This document shows positions 24,394-32,730 of a DNA stretch of 64,000 nt, piece by piece. The stretch is from Jeotgalibacillus marinus (GTDB lineage Bacteria > Bacillota > Bacilli > Bacillales > Jeotgalibacillaceae), in assembly GCF_040801915.1 (NCBI RefSeq), contig NZ_JBFMIA010000007.1, forward strand, positions 62,001 through 126,000. The letters run 5' to 3'. Made by a program: the position numbers and the translations under genes. Below the pieces are notes generated by a model. That model saw nothing but the letters and a program-made list of their open reading frames with translations. It had not been told where the DNA came from and ran no database searches. Positions within the stretch are counted from its first letter, which is position 1. Every line of letters starts with the position of its first letter.

Positions 24394-25368
24394 TTAAAAT
24401 CGTTTTTCTGCCATTAGCTTAGTGATGATTTTTGCCACGCGATCTGTATCGTGTCGGATGAGGCCATTGTGGTAAGAGATAATTTTATCATATACAACTT
24501 GAAGGCCGAGCCCCTGAAGACGATCGACATCAAATTGTACAGGTTCAGCCATTTCTCTATCATAAATGGATTTTAACTCCACTGGAATTTCTTCATTGTT
24601 CACTAATACATAATCAACAAATCGTTCCCCCATATGATCGTATAAGGCATCAATATGATCAGCAGCCGTGTAATGGAGCGTTTCACCTGCTTGTGTCATC
24701 AAGTTGCAAATATACACTTTAGGTGACTTGCTGTTTAACACAGCTTGACCGATTTCTTTTACGAGTAAATTCGGTAAAATACTCGTGTAAAGGGAACCAG
24801 GTCCGATGATAATCATGTCCGCTTCTTGTATGGCTTCGACTGCTTGAGGCAACGCCTTCACGTGTTTAGGTGACAGGAACACTCGACTGATCTTTTTCCC
24901 CGAGAACGGGATTTTCGATTCCCCTTTAATAATTGTTCCATCTTCCATTTCAGCTGATAAAAAAAGGCTTTGATTCGCGGATGGTAGTACTTCTCCGCGA
25001 ACATTTAATACCTTGCTCATTTCCTGTACGCCATGAGCAAAATCTCCCGTAATGGACGTCATCGCCGCGATAATTAGATTTCCTAGTGCATGACCACTCA
25101 ATTCATTTTTACTGGCAAAACGGTACTGAAACATTTCTTCAATAAGCGGCTCCACATCCGATAAGGCAGCAAGCACGTTTCGAATGTCGCCCGGTGGTGG
25201 AATGTTCAAATCCTCTCGAATGCGCCCAGAACTTCCTCCGTCATCTGCTACTGTCACAACGGCGGTTAAGTCAAGAGGATGATTTTTTAAACCTCTTAGA
25301 AGGACAGATAAACCTGTCCCGCCTCCGATCACAACCACTTTTCCTTTGGTGTCGTACTTAGTGGTCAA
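24394..25368 (-). CDS. yvcK: YvcK/CofD-like gluconeogenesis factor
   Basis: A 324-residue member of the CofD/YvcK family with VIGGGTGLSVLLRGLK, VTVADDGGSSGRIREDL, PPGDIRNVL and IIGPGSLYTSILPNLLV. The B. subtilis protein binds UDP-sugars and is needed for growth on gluconeogenic carbon and for cell-shape control. The start is TTG at 25368, overlapping the rapZ stop (TTGA), so translation is coupled. It lies between rapZ and whiA. Confidence 0.96.
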   Translation of the reverse strand: MTTKYDTKGKVVVIGGGTGLSVLLRGLKNHPLDLTAVVTVADDGGSSGRIREDLNIPPPGDIRNVLAALSDVEPLIEEMFQYRFASKNELSGHALGNLIIAAMTSITGDFAHGVQEMSKVLNVRGEVLPSANQSLFLSAEMEDGTIIKGESKIPFSGKKISRVFLSPKHVKALPQAVEAIQEADMIIIGPGSLYTSILPNLLVKEIGQAVLNSKSPKVYICNLMTQAGETLHYTAADHIDALYDHMGERFVDYVLVNNEEIPVELKSIYDREMAEPVQFDVDRLQGLGLQVVYDKIISYHNGLIRHDTDRVAKIITKLMAEKRF

Positions 25369-26249
25369 CTCGTCTTTCCTTTTCGCTTCTCAATATCACG
25401 GTGTGTCACCCGTGTTTGATAGTCTTTTGCAAAGGAACGGGCAATTTCCTCTGTTAGGGCTACTGATCGGTGTTGGCCACCTGTACAACCGATCGCTACC
25501 ACAAGTTGGCTTTTCCCCTCACGTTTGTATTGGGGTAGCATAAACGCAAGTAAGTCCAATGTTTTCTCTAAAAACTTTTGTGTTTCCGTCCATTTCATCA
25601 CATACGTTGACACTTCTTCATCCAAACCTGTTTGGGGTCTCATATGCTCAATGTAATGAGGGTTTGGCAGAAATCGGACATCAAAAACTAAATCTGCATC
25701 AATCGGAATCCCATGTTTAAAGCCAAATGACATTACATTTACTGTGAATAAGGACTGTTTATTCGCTGAGAATTCAGCTAGAATTTTTTCGCGAAGCTCA
25801 CGCGGCTTCAATTTTGAGGTATTGTAAATGGTTTGTGAACGTCCTTTTAACTCCTCGAGCAACAAGCGTTCCTGTTTTATGCCATCAAGCGGTAAACCTG
25901 CTGGAGCAAGTGGATGGGAGCGGCGTGTTTCCTTATAGCGACGAACGAGCGCTTCATCATCTGCATCTAAATAAAGAATGCGAGGTGTCACATGATCTGA
26001 TTCAAACTGATCAAGTGCTTTGAAAAGAAAATCGAAAAACTCGCGTCCTCTTAAATCCATCACAAGCGCAACTCGATTCATTTTATTACTAGATTCCTTC
26101 ATCAATTCCAAAAACTTTGGCATTAACGTTGGCGGCAGGTTGTCCACACAGAAAAAACCAAGATCTTCAAAGCTCTGTACAGCAACGGTTTTTCCCGCTC
26201 CCGACATGCCAGTGATGATAACTAATTCAACATCGTTAACTGTCGTCAT
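25365..26249 (-). CDS. rapZ: RNase adapter / nucleotide-binding protein RapZ (YvcJ)
   Basis: A 294-residue P-loop protein with Walker A ITGMSGAGKT at about residue 10, DNLPPTLM, LDADDEALVRRYKETRR and the C-terminal GCTGGQHRSVAL. In E. coli it targets a small RNA for degradation; in B. subtilis YvcJ hydrolyses GTP and affects competence. The start at 26249 follows AAGGGGGA. The frame extends to 26336 but has no binding site and reads into the end of the Nudix gene. Confidence 0.96.
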   Translation of the reverse strand: MTTVNDVELVIITGMSGAGKTVAVQSFEDLGFFCVDNLPPTLMPKFLELMKESSNKMNRVALVMDLRGREFFDFLFKALDQFESDHVTPRILYLDADDEALVRRYKETRRSHPLAPAGLPLDGIKQERLLLEELKGRSQTIYNTSKLKPRELREKILAEFSANKQSLFTVNVMSFGFKHGIPIDADLVFDVRFLPNPHYIEHMRPQTGLDEEVSTYVMKWTETQKFLEKTLDLLAFMLPQYKREGKSQLVVAIGCTGGQHRSVALTEEIARSFAKDYQTRVTHRDIEKRKGKTS

Positions 26250-26274
26250 GAATAAATCCCCCTTGTAACAGTGA

Positions 26275-26733
26275 TTAACTTGGATCCAATCGATACGATA
26301 ACAAGTCAAAATCAGGTGTATATGTAAATGTTCCATACATTACACCTTGTCCATGAACAACATACTCTAAAATGTGCCGGTCACCTTCTGCCATTTCTAG
26401 CGACGGAATTGCTTCTACTGGCTGCCATTTTAAAATCCCTTCAGGTGATTCTTCCATTTCTACACCATCAGCATCTGTAGCTAAAAAAGTGAACATCATC
26501 CATTCTGACACAACTTCATTTCCATCTTTAATAATAAATGTGAAAATCCCTTTGATCTCAGGGTTTTTAACATAAATTCCTGTTTCTTCACGGTATTCAC
26601 GAATACATGCATCTCGAACGGATTCTCCTGGCTCCATTTTGCCACCAGGTGCTACCCACCAATCACGACGTGGCTTTTGGAGTAATAATGCTTGCTGGTC
26701 CTTTATATATACGCAATTCGTTATGCGTTGCAT
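26275..26733 (-). CDS. Nudix hydrolase, YvcI type
   Basis: A 152-residue Nudix protein. The Nudix box reads GGKMEPGESVRDACIREYREETGI (positions about 33-56), matching GX5EX7REUXEEXGU. The N-terminus LLLQKPRRDWWVAPGG is the MutT/8-oxo-dGTP-like pattern. The substrate is unproven; pyrophosphohydrolase activity on nucleotides is likely. The start at 26733 has TAGGTGAT; a longer frame to 26775 lacks a site. It is the first gene of the rapZ-yvcK-whiA-crh unit. In B. subtilis trxB lies just upstream; here 6.7 kb of other DNA intervenes. Confidence 0.92.
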   Translation of the reverse strand: MQRITNCVYIKDQQALLLQKPRRDWWVAPGGKMEPGESVRDACIREYREETGIYVKNPEIKGIFTFIIKDGNEVVSEWMMFTFLATDADGVEMEESPEGILKWQPVEAIPSLEMAEGDRHILEYVVHGQGVMYGTFTYTPDFDLLSYRLDPS

Positions 26734-27539
26734 CTTATCACCTACTCTATTTCGCTCATTTACTTTATTATACATGCTTTTTTTCCAGCGAACAAATAGA
26801 GAGAGACTGAATATAGTTGTATTTTTATTCTCATTGATTGGACTTCATGAATAATATGTGAGGTTCTTAACAAAAAAATGGCATGGACCAAGTCTGTCTG
26901 TATTCTTACTGTTCTCAATTAGTATACAACATTAAGCCTGTTATAAAAGCGTTTGTATAAGTTTTTGGCTAAGAAGGTTGCAGAAACAAACCATTCCGTA
27001 AAAATTAACTTCTCCCTGTCCCTAAAGTATAATTGTAAATAAAAACCAAGTGGAAAATGCACCTTTATTCAGGTCTTGTCTTTTTGGCCAAAATACCGGA
27101 AAATATATTTTCTGATTATTCTATTAAAATTTATGCAACACTAGTGTTATTTTATCAATAAAAGATGAAACGAAACATAATCTATTGAAACACATAAAAA
27201 AAGCTCGCCCCGTAGGGTAATCTTCTCTTCGATAGGTTTTAGACAACGGAAAAGCCAGTCATCTCTTGCAATTAGAAAGAGATAGATCAGGCTCTTGAAA
27301 TAAAAACGCTGAACGTAATGGTTAGTTGTTGGGACTAAACCTGACCAACATTTCTACCATTTTTCTTTAGTCACAAATACGTAACCACCCCTACTGGTTT
27401 GGTTGACTTCAGGCAGCTAACGAAAATAAATAAAATAGGTATTGCAAAACAAAGGAGAGTCTAGTATTCATTGATAGTGATAATAGAGAGATATTTGTAA
27501 AAGTGTCTGAAACCGTTGATATTAATCTCTTCCTTGGAC

Positions 27540-27571
27540 TTTTTGTGGTATACCCGGGTATACCACAAAAA
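27540..27571. repeat. Perfect 32-bp palindrome without a loop
   Basis: The left half TTTTTGTGGTATACCC is followed at once by its exact reverse complement, centred on CCCGGG at 27553-27558. No mismatch and no spacer. It can extrude as a cruciform or be bound by a dimeric protein; its role is unknown. Confidence 0.9.
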
Positions 27572-27653
27572 TAGGATGAGCAACGTAACTAAACATTAGC
27601 TGCCCTGTAGTGACCCTCTCAAGTGGGCAGGAATTAAAAAGAAAAGTAAGTAG

Positions 27654-27693
27654 CCTGAGTTCTAGAGTCATAAGGGCTCAGGTTATTTTTTTT
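27654..27693 (+). terminator. Terminator-like hairpin without an upstream gene
   Basis: CCTGAG pairs with CTCAGG around a 17-base loop, followed by an 11-base T-rich run. No intact plus-strand gene precedes it, so it may be the remnant of a lost gene or insertion element. Confidence 0.5.
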
Positions 27694-28443
27694 CGTATTT
27701 TTCATGTTGGGCTGGAAACCGTGATTTTGAAGAAGATAAATAAATGGTTGATGAAACCAGCTATTTTCCCACTATGGATCACACCACTTACCTAAGAAAC
27801 TGTTGACCTTTTCCAGTGACTTTCGTTGTTTGTACTTACGTGACCGTCAAAGTGAGTAATTGCTGTTTCCTTAACTTCAAAAAATTTCAATTCCATCGCT
27901 CGTTGAGTCGGACTGTTGTAATTTGATCCTTGCGTTGATCAAATATCCTCCGTCTCACCATTCCTTGAACAATCTTTTCTTCCTGTGTTGTATCATTTTG
28001 TTTTGGCTAACTCTCCATCAAGATACAGGTGAGAAACATTCACGGCATCAGCGAAAGCAACTTTCGGTCTGTCTCGAACAATTAAGGCTAGCAATTAACT
28101 CTTATTTGTATATTCTAACGCTCGCTTCATTACCATTTCTGGCTGTTCTATATCTTTTCGAGATGAAATGAATATGGAAATAATGATCCGGATGGTCTAT
28201 CTGAAGATTGTTAACGCATTTTCCCAATGCAAGGTTTGACAAATGTACGAGGAGTTACTAAATTGGGTTTACTGTACATGCTGCTATCTTATAAGAAGTG
28301 AAGGAAGACAATGAAACATGCGAAACTAAGAGGGGAAATCTACTCTCAGTTTGATATTTTTCGTATGTCTCGAAAAACATGACGTATGAAAATTTTTAAA
28401 AATCTTTATATCCTACTCGTTTCATAAAGGTGAAATCGTTAAC

Positions 28444-28683
28444 TTACGTTTCAACATTATCATCTGATGTGTCTAAGTCAATAACCATAATTTGGAATGG
28501 TAAATTACTTTCAACAAGTAGTTTTTTTTCATCATTTTCACTTGTAACTACGATATTATCAACTACGATAAATCCTGTTAATAATACTCCACCATTTACA
28601 CCTGAAGACTTCGGAATCTGTGTAGTTTCAATATGGTTATTGACATTGACCTCTTTGATATTAATAGAATATTCTTTAGTCAT
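28444..28683 (-). CDS. Small protein of unknown function in the putative spore-surface island
   Basis: A 79-residue acidic protein starting at an ATG nine bases after GAGGAGG, which makes it a credible gene. I do not recognise the family. The sequence is beta-rich: a hydrophilic N-terminus, then GGVLLTGFIVVDNIVV, a charged turn, then ESNLPFQIMVIDLD. The order 'tG-fv-xx-nI ... lPFq-xxV' loosely recalls the strands of SPOCS/CsxC-type spore proteins, and the neighbouring gene shows a similar arrangement (LPVQVVIAEF). It has no signal peptide or cysteine. A role in the spore coat or exosporium is inferred only from context. Confidence 0.6.
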   Translation of the reverse strand: MTKEYSINIKEVNVNNHIETTQIPKSSGVNGGVLLTGFIVVDNIVVTSENDEKKLLVESNLPFQIMVIDLDTSDDNVET

Positions 28684-28777
28684 AATTGAAATCCTCCTCA
28701 ATAAATGTAATCACACAATAAAAGTATATGTAATAAGTTTATTGAATTTTCACAGAAATATAAAAAAATCTTCTCAC

Positions 28778-28810
28778 TAAAAAGAAGACAGTGTTTAGAC
28801 TGTCTTTTTA
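28778..28810 (-). terminator. Terminator after the cysteine-rich gene
   Basis: AAGACAGT pairs with ACTGTCTT around a 6-base loop; CTTTTTAG follows on the minus strand. It lies about 75 bases past the stop. Confidence 0.7.
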
Positions 28811-28885
28811 CTTAGGGATTTCATTATGCTTCATATAGACTTGTTTCAAAAACCTTCAAACGTTTTTAAATTTGCAACAATTTGA

Positions 28886-29224
28886 TTACCTACATGGTGG
28901 TGGCAGTATTTTATCTTTTCTAAATTCTGCAATCACGACTTGAACTGGAAGGATCTTCTCTATATACCATTTTTGATCATCATGGTCTTTTTCACAGTGG
29001 CAAAGTTCCTTAGAACATCTTATACTTAAACATTTTTCAAAATCAAACATTTGAGTTAAAGCAAAACCGCTATTAAGTCTAAACTTATCGTCTCCAATGA
29101 TGACATCCTCGCGAATGCTGTCACAAGGAATAGGTGTACATTCAGAGTGTGAAGTTATCTCAGTTTCACCAAAGAAACAGTCACAAAATTCCCCAAAATG
29201 GTCATTCAATTTTTTAGTCAACAA
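28886..29224 (-). CDS. Cysteine-rich small protein, unknown; intact paralog
   Basis: A 112-residue protein with nine cysteines, including CDCFF near the start, ECTPIPC, CLSIRC, CHC and a final PPPCR. AAAGGAG precedes tandem TTG codons, and I take the first as start. I do not recognise the family. The chain contains FRLNSGFALTQMF and a later EKILPVQVVIAEF, which suggests beta strands. High cysteine content with no signal peptide fits a mother-cell-made, disulfide-linked spore coat or exosporium protein, but that is inference. A mutated copy of the same gene follows at 29380-29762. Confidence 0.65.
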   Translation of the reverse strand: MLTKKLNDHFGEFCDCFFGETEITSHSECTPIPCDSIREDVIIGDDKFRLNSGFALTQMFDFEKCLSIRCSKELCHCEKDHDDQKWYIEKILPVQVVIAEFRKDKILPPPCR

Positions 29225-29379
29225 TTTTCACTCCTTTTTTTATTATTGTTAATTCTTTTTTTGTGAAATCCCTCTATTAGATTATGCAACCAAAGAAAAA
29301 ATTGAGTAGTTGTTTTACTTGAAAATAGTACTCAATTAATAAAAAAGGCTATAAAAATCTTAGAAAAGCCACTCAAAAA

Positions 29380-29762
29380 ATCCTTCTTCCTCTCCCTGGC
29401 TGATTTTCTCTTTACGCTTCTGATTTCGATTAAATTCTGTAATTCTGTAATCACTAATTGAACTGGAAGGATCTTTTCATATACCATTTTTGATCATCAT
29501 GATCTTTCTTCTTACAGTCACAAGGTTCCCCCTTAGACCTAGAACATCTTATACTTAAACATTTTTCAAAATCAAACACTTGAGTTAAAGTAAAACCGCT
29601 ATTAAGTCTAAACTTATCGTTGACACTGGTGTCACCATCTTAATTGGAAAGCGCACCTCGGTCACAAAGAATAGGAGCACATTCAGAATGTGAAGTTATC
29701 TCAGTTTCACCAAAGAAACAAGAACAAAGTTGTTTCGGTACTTCAAAATGATGATCGGTCAT
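29380..29762 (-). pseudogene. Inactivated paralog of the cysteine-rich gene
   Basis: Starts at ATG 29762 (MTDHHFEV) and shares with the intact neighbour the segments CFFGETEITSHSEC, DKFRLNSGF, TQVFDFEKCLSIRC and DHDDQKWY. An in-frame TAA interrupts it after about 40 codons (in the segment corresponding to CDSIRED). A small deletion after QKWY shifts the frame, although LPVQ-VI-E is still readable in another frame. Long blocks are nearly identical at DNA level, so the duplication is recent. Confidence 0.8.
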
Positions 29763-29871
29763 TCAATTTTCAATCCTTTCTTTTTAGTTCCATTGCTACA
29801 CAGACCCTTCTTTAAGTAGATTGGGATACGTATCCAGAGTAAATGCTGACTAGAGCAGTAGCAGAAGGAAT

Positions 29872-30052
29872 TTAAGGAGTGGATACGTACGTCTGATTTA
29901 CACGGGCCCTATAATTTTTAAATTCATAGGATTCCTTTTTTATGTCTACAGTTAGGTTATCTGGCTCATATATTAAAGTGCGTAATTGGCCATCTCTAAT
30001 CTCCTCAGGGATATAAACGAATAACGCCCCACCTCGTTGACCTAACAGTCCT
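29872..30052 (-). pseudogene. Headless protein remnant overlapping the end of the beta-helix gene
   Basis: A 59-codon frame ending at TAA (29872-29874) reads GQRGGALFVYIPEEIRDGQ, then LRTLIYEPDNLTVDI, then EFKNYRARVNQTYVSTP. The composition is clearly protein-like, with alternating beta-strand character, but there is no start codon and the frame runs into the last codons of the beta-helix gene in another phase. It looks like the C-terminal stub of a gene cut by the insertion or expansion of the neighbour. I do not recognise the family. Confidence 0.5.
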
Positions 30053-32255
30053 CACACAAACCATCTGGATCACTGGTTCCACATTTATTTTCATCGAACG
30101 TATTGTTATCATCCGCAGGTGGATTCGCTTGGATATCATTACCCGCATTATTAAACGCGCAGTTGGAACGGACACAGTTATCTGTTGTGTTGGGCTCTAA
30201 CCAAATACCCACGTTCTCGTTGTCTTTAACGATGTTATTGTCGATCAAGTTGTTGGAAGCTCCTTCTTCCTCACCTGATTCTAATCGAATCCCTCCTGTT
30301 TTATTGCCTTCAACCAAGTTATTGATGATATTGTTTCCATTATCATCAAGATCTAATTCAATTCCTACACCATTTTTGAAAACTTTATTCCCATAAAGGG
30401 TAGTCTCGCCAACTACATCGATACCCTTACCCATAGTTTCACAAATCGTATTTTCAAATGTTAGATTCCCAATACCAGAACCATCGATACCCTCTTCGCC
30501 ATTCTTGATAACTAGATTATGCAAAAGCACATCAAAGTCTCCTGGGAAAATACCAAACCCATTCCCCTCAGCTAGGCATTTAAAATATAGCGTATGACTC
30601 CCCCCAGCGCTAGCGAGACCATCGGATACGTTTTCAACAGCCTGACATTTGATGAGATAGTTGTTATTGCCGTTGATTTGAACACCCTGATCCTGATTGC
30701 CACTTGCAACGCACTTCAATATGAAATTGCGGTGACCATCCTCAGTTACAAAAAAACCATCAGACTGATTATCCTTTGACTCCACTTGACGAATGATGTT
30801 GGCATCAGACTCAATACGTATGCCGTCACTACCGAACTTTTGTACCGTCAGGCATTCAATCGTCGTTTGATCAGATCCCAAAGGAATAACAATACCATCC
30901 GTAAACGTTGCCACTCCGTCGATAATCGTCTTTCCTATCCCTGCACCAATAATCCTTAAACGAGGGATCGGTATAGGATTCATTGGGTCCGTCGTGTTAG
31001 CAACCACAAACCCCGCAAACGTCCCAGTCTCAATTCTAATCGTGTCACAAGGTTCAGCCGCGTTAATGGCACATTGAATAGATTCTCCTGGTTTTACTGT
31101 AATAACCGACTTAACTTCGCAACAGTCCTCACACAGATTATCTGGATCACTGTACCCACATTTATTTTCATCAAAGGTATTATTCACATTCGCCGGTGGA
31201 TTCGCTTGGATATCACTGCACGCATTACCAAATGCACAGTTGGAGCGCACGCAGTTGCCGGTTGTGTCGGATTGTAATAAGATGCCGTCACCCTCGTTTT
31301 CTTTAACAATGTTGTTGTCGATAAGATTGTTTGAAGCTCCAGTTCCCAGAGTGATAAGGTTTAACTTATTGCGTACCCTTGGTAATAAACTCCTCGTAGC
31401 TGGATCTGACTCTAACCGAATCCCGTCTATTTTATTTCGTTGAACGCAGTTGTTGACAACATTGTTTCTGTTAGCAAAGGATTCTAATCTAATCCCTGGC
31501 CCTGTACCATTGTCACAAACGTGATTTCCGTAGATAATGCCATCACACTCCTCTACTAGGATGCCATTATCCTTGTTCTCACAAACGACATTGTCAAATA
31601 CTAGTGCTCCATCTTCATCAAGTTCAATACCCTCGGTCCCATTATTGATAGTTTTATTACACAGCAGTAAATCGAAGTCTCCAACTTCAAATCCATCACT
31701 TCCATTGCCTTTGGCTAGGCAATTAAAATATAACGTATGAGTTCCACCTTCGTCACTTTCAAACCCCTCGTCCATGTTGTCAATCGCTCGACATTCAATG
31801 AGATAGTTGTTATTTCCATCGATAGCAAATCCATCATCCTGATTCCCACTAGCGACACACTTAAGTACTAAATTTCGTTCCCCCTCAATGTTAAAACCAC
31901 CACTTCCCCCATTACCTTTCGCCTCCACCTGACGAATGATGTTAGCGTTAGATACACTCACAAGGCCATTTCCAGCACTAAAATTCTGTACCGTCAAGCA
32001 TTCAATCGTCGTTTGATCAGACCCTGAAGGAAGGGCAATCCCATCCGTCGTTGATCCTACTCCGTCGATAATCGTTTTCCCTATCCCGGCACCTATAATT
32101 TTCAAACGAGGAATAGGTATAGGTTCTTCCCCTGTCGTGTTAGCAACCACAAATCCCGCAAACGTGCCAGCTTCAATCCTAATCGTGTCAGGAACCTTAG
32201 CCCCATTAATAGCGTTTTGGATAGATTCTCCATTCTTCACTATAAAAACAGTCAA
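30042..32255 (-). CDS. Large two-module right-handed beta-helix (PbH1) protein
   Basis: About 737-744 residues forming two homologous modules (about 1-380 and 381-744). Each opens with V-x-x-GESIQ-AIN and a DTIRIE-GTFAGFVVANTT segment, continues through PRLKIIGAGIGKTIIDGV and many NN-LI/GI-L/NN-V coils typical of pectate-lyase-like beta-helices (NosD/PbH1), and closes with NTFDENKCG-SDP-LCEDC. There is no signal peptide, no catalytic lyase motif, and cysteines recur in the coils. I place the start at TTG 32255, nine bases after AAAGGAG; ATG 32264 or 32276 are alternatives. A spore-surface structural role is plausible but unproven. Confidence 0.85.
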   Translation of the reverse strand: MTVFIVKNGESIQNAINGAKVPDTIRIEAGTFAGFVVANTTGEEPIPIPRLKIIGAGIGKTIIDGVGSTTDGIALPSGSDQTTIECLTVQNFSAGNGLVSVSNANIIRQVEAKGNGGSGGFNIEGERNLVLKCVASGNQDDGFAIDGNNNYLIECRAIDNMDEGFESDEGGTHTLYFNCLAKGNGSDGFEVGDFDLLLCNKTINNGTEGIELDEDGALVFDNVVCENKDNGILVEECDGIIYGNHVCDNGTGPGIRLESFANRNNVVNNCVQRNKIDGIRLESDPATRSLLPRVRNKLNLITLGTGASNNLIDNNIVKENEGDGILLQSDTTGNCVRSNCAFGNACSDIQANPPANVNNTFDENKCGYSDPDNLCEDCCEVKSVITVKPGESIQCAINAAEPCDTIRIETGTFAGFVVANTTDPMNPIPIPRLRIIGAGIGKTIIDGVATFTDGIVIPLGSDQTTIECLTVQKFGSDGIRIESDANIIRQVESKDNQSDGFFVTEDGHRNFILKCVASGNQDQGVQINGNNNYLIKCQAVENVSDGLASAGGSHTLYFKCLAEGNGFGIFPGDFDVLLHNLVIKNGEEGIDGSGIGNLTFENTICETMGKGIDVVGETTLYGNKVFKNGVGIELDLDDNGNNIINNLVEGNKTGGIRLESGEEEGASNNLIDNNIVKDNENVGIWLEPNTTDNCVRSNCAFNNAGNDIQANPPADDNNTFDENKCGTSDPDGLCEDC
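30046..32240 (-). repeat. Tandem in-frame duplication of about 1.08 kb inside the beta-helix gene
   Basis: The blocks at 30046-30180 and 31126-31260 are nearly identical (both encode the NPPA-NNTFDENKCG and CEDC end) and are offset by 1080 bases, exactly 360 codons. The matching 5' blocks lie near 30890-31080 and 31990-32210. The offset at the 5' end is slightly larger, which reflects a few extra coils in module 1. Confidence 0.85.
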
Positions 32256-32364
32256 AACCTTCATCTCCTTTATCATTATTTTATGAACATTACTCGATAA
32301 GGTTCTGGTGCAAAAACATTAAGTTCCATGCTAGTAATCTCTAAAGCTTGGACATACTGATAAG

Positions 32365-32730
32365 ATGATTACAATTCAACAGTCGGCTTTTGAATTTCCA
32401 ATTAAATTAACACAGGCCGAAATTCAAATCGTTGTCGAAGCAGATATTCCACTTGAGCCACCCGCATTCGAAATTAAACGAGTGGGAAAAGATATATTCC
32501 TAACGCAATGTAAACTTGTATCTGTAGAATTTCAGGAGGACGAAAAAAAAGCTTACGATTTGTAACAAGAGGAAAATTATTTGTAGAAAGATTTATTCGT
32601 AAAAATATCGAATATGCTACAGATAAATGTAATACAGCGGTTCGTGATAAAACTGCTGATGTTCCATTTTTTGGTTTTGTAGAATCTTCAGAAAGTAGTT
32701 GCCGATTTATTAAACCGAAAGATGGGTACT
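32365..32730 (+). pseudogene. Frameshifted CsxC/SPOCS-like spore protein fragment
   Basis: The first frame (66 codons from ATG 32365) contains IVVEADIPLEPPAFEIKRV and DIFLTQCKLV, then stops at TAA just after a run of eight A residues at about 32542. One base over, the protein continues RGKLFVERFIRKNIEYAT, then a cysteine, DKTADVPFFGFVE. This is the arrangement 'IKR-KK-VFLTQCKLI ... LFV-GFIRKNIEYA ... VPF-GF' of CsxC/DUF3794-like spore proteins. A nine-A run would restore the frame. It ends at a stop near 32731 without the usual C-terminal part, and no ribosome binding site is evident. Confidence 0.65.

Larger units (their letters stand above)
26734..28443. other. Gene-poor decayed region of the accessory island
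   Basis: About 1.7 kb without an intact gene. Open frames here (for example 27610-27795 and 27923-28171 on plus) have no binding site and no family features. A plus-strand stretch at about 28215-28306 reads GLTNVRGVTKLGLLYMLLSY, which recalls the C-terminal RGL-x-K helix of DDE transposases. The span also contains a 32-bp palindrome and a hairpin with a T-run, annotated separately. The whole looks like insertion debris. Confidence 0.5.

Noticed and set aside
27610..28171. Two plus-strand frames (61 and 82 codons) in the island
   Set aside because: No binding site, no domain and odd composition; the first overlaps a terminator-like hairpin.
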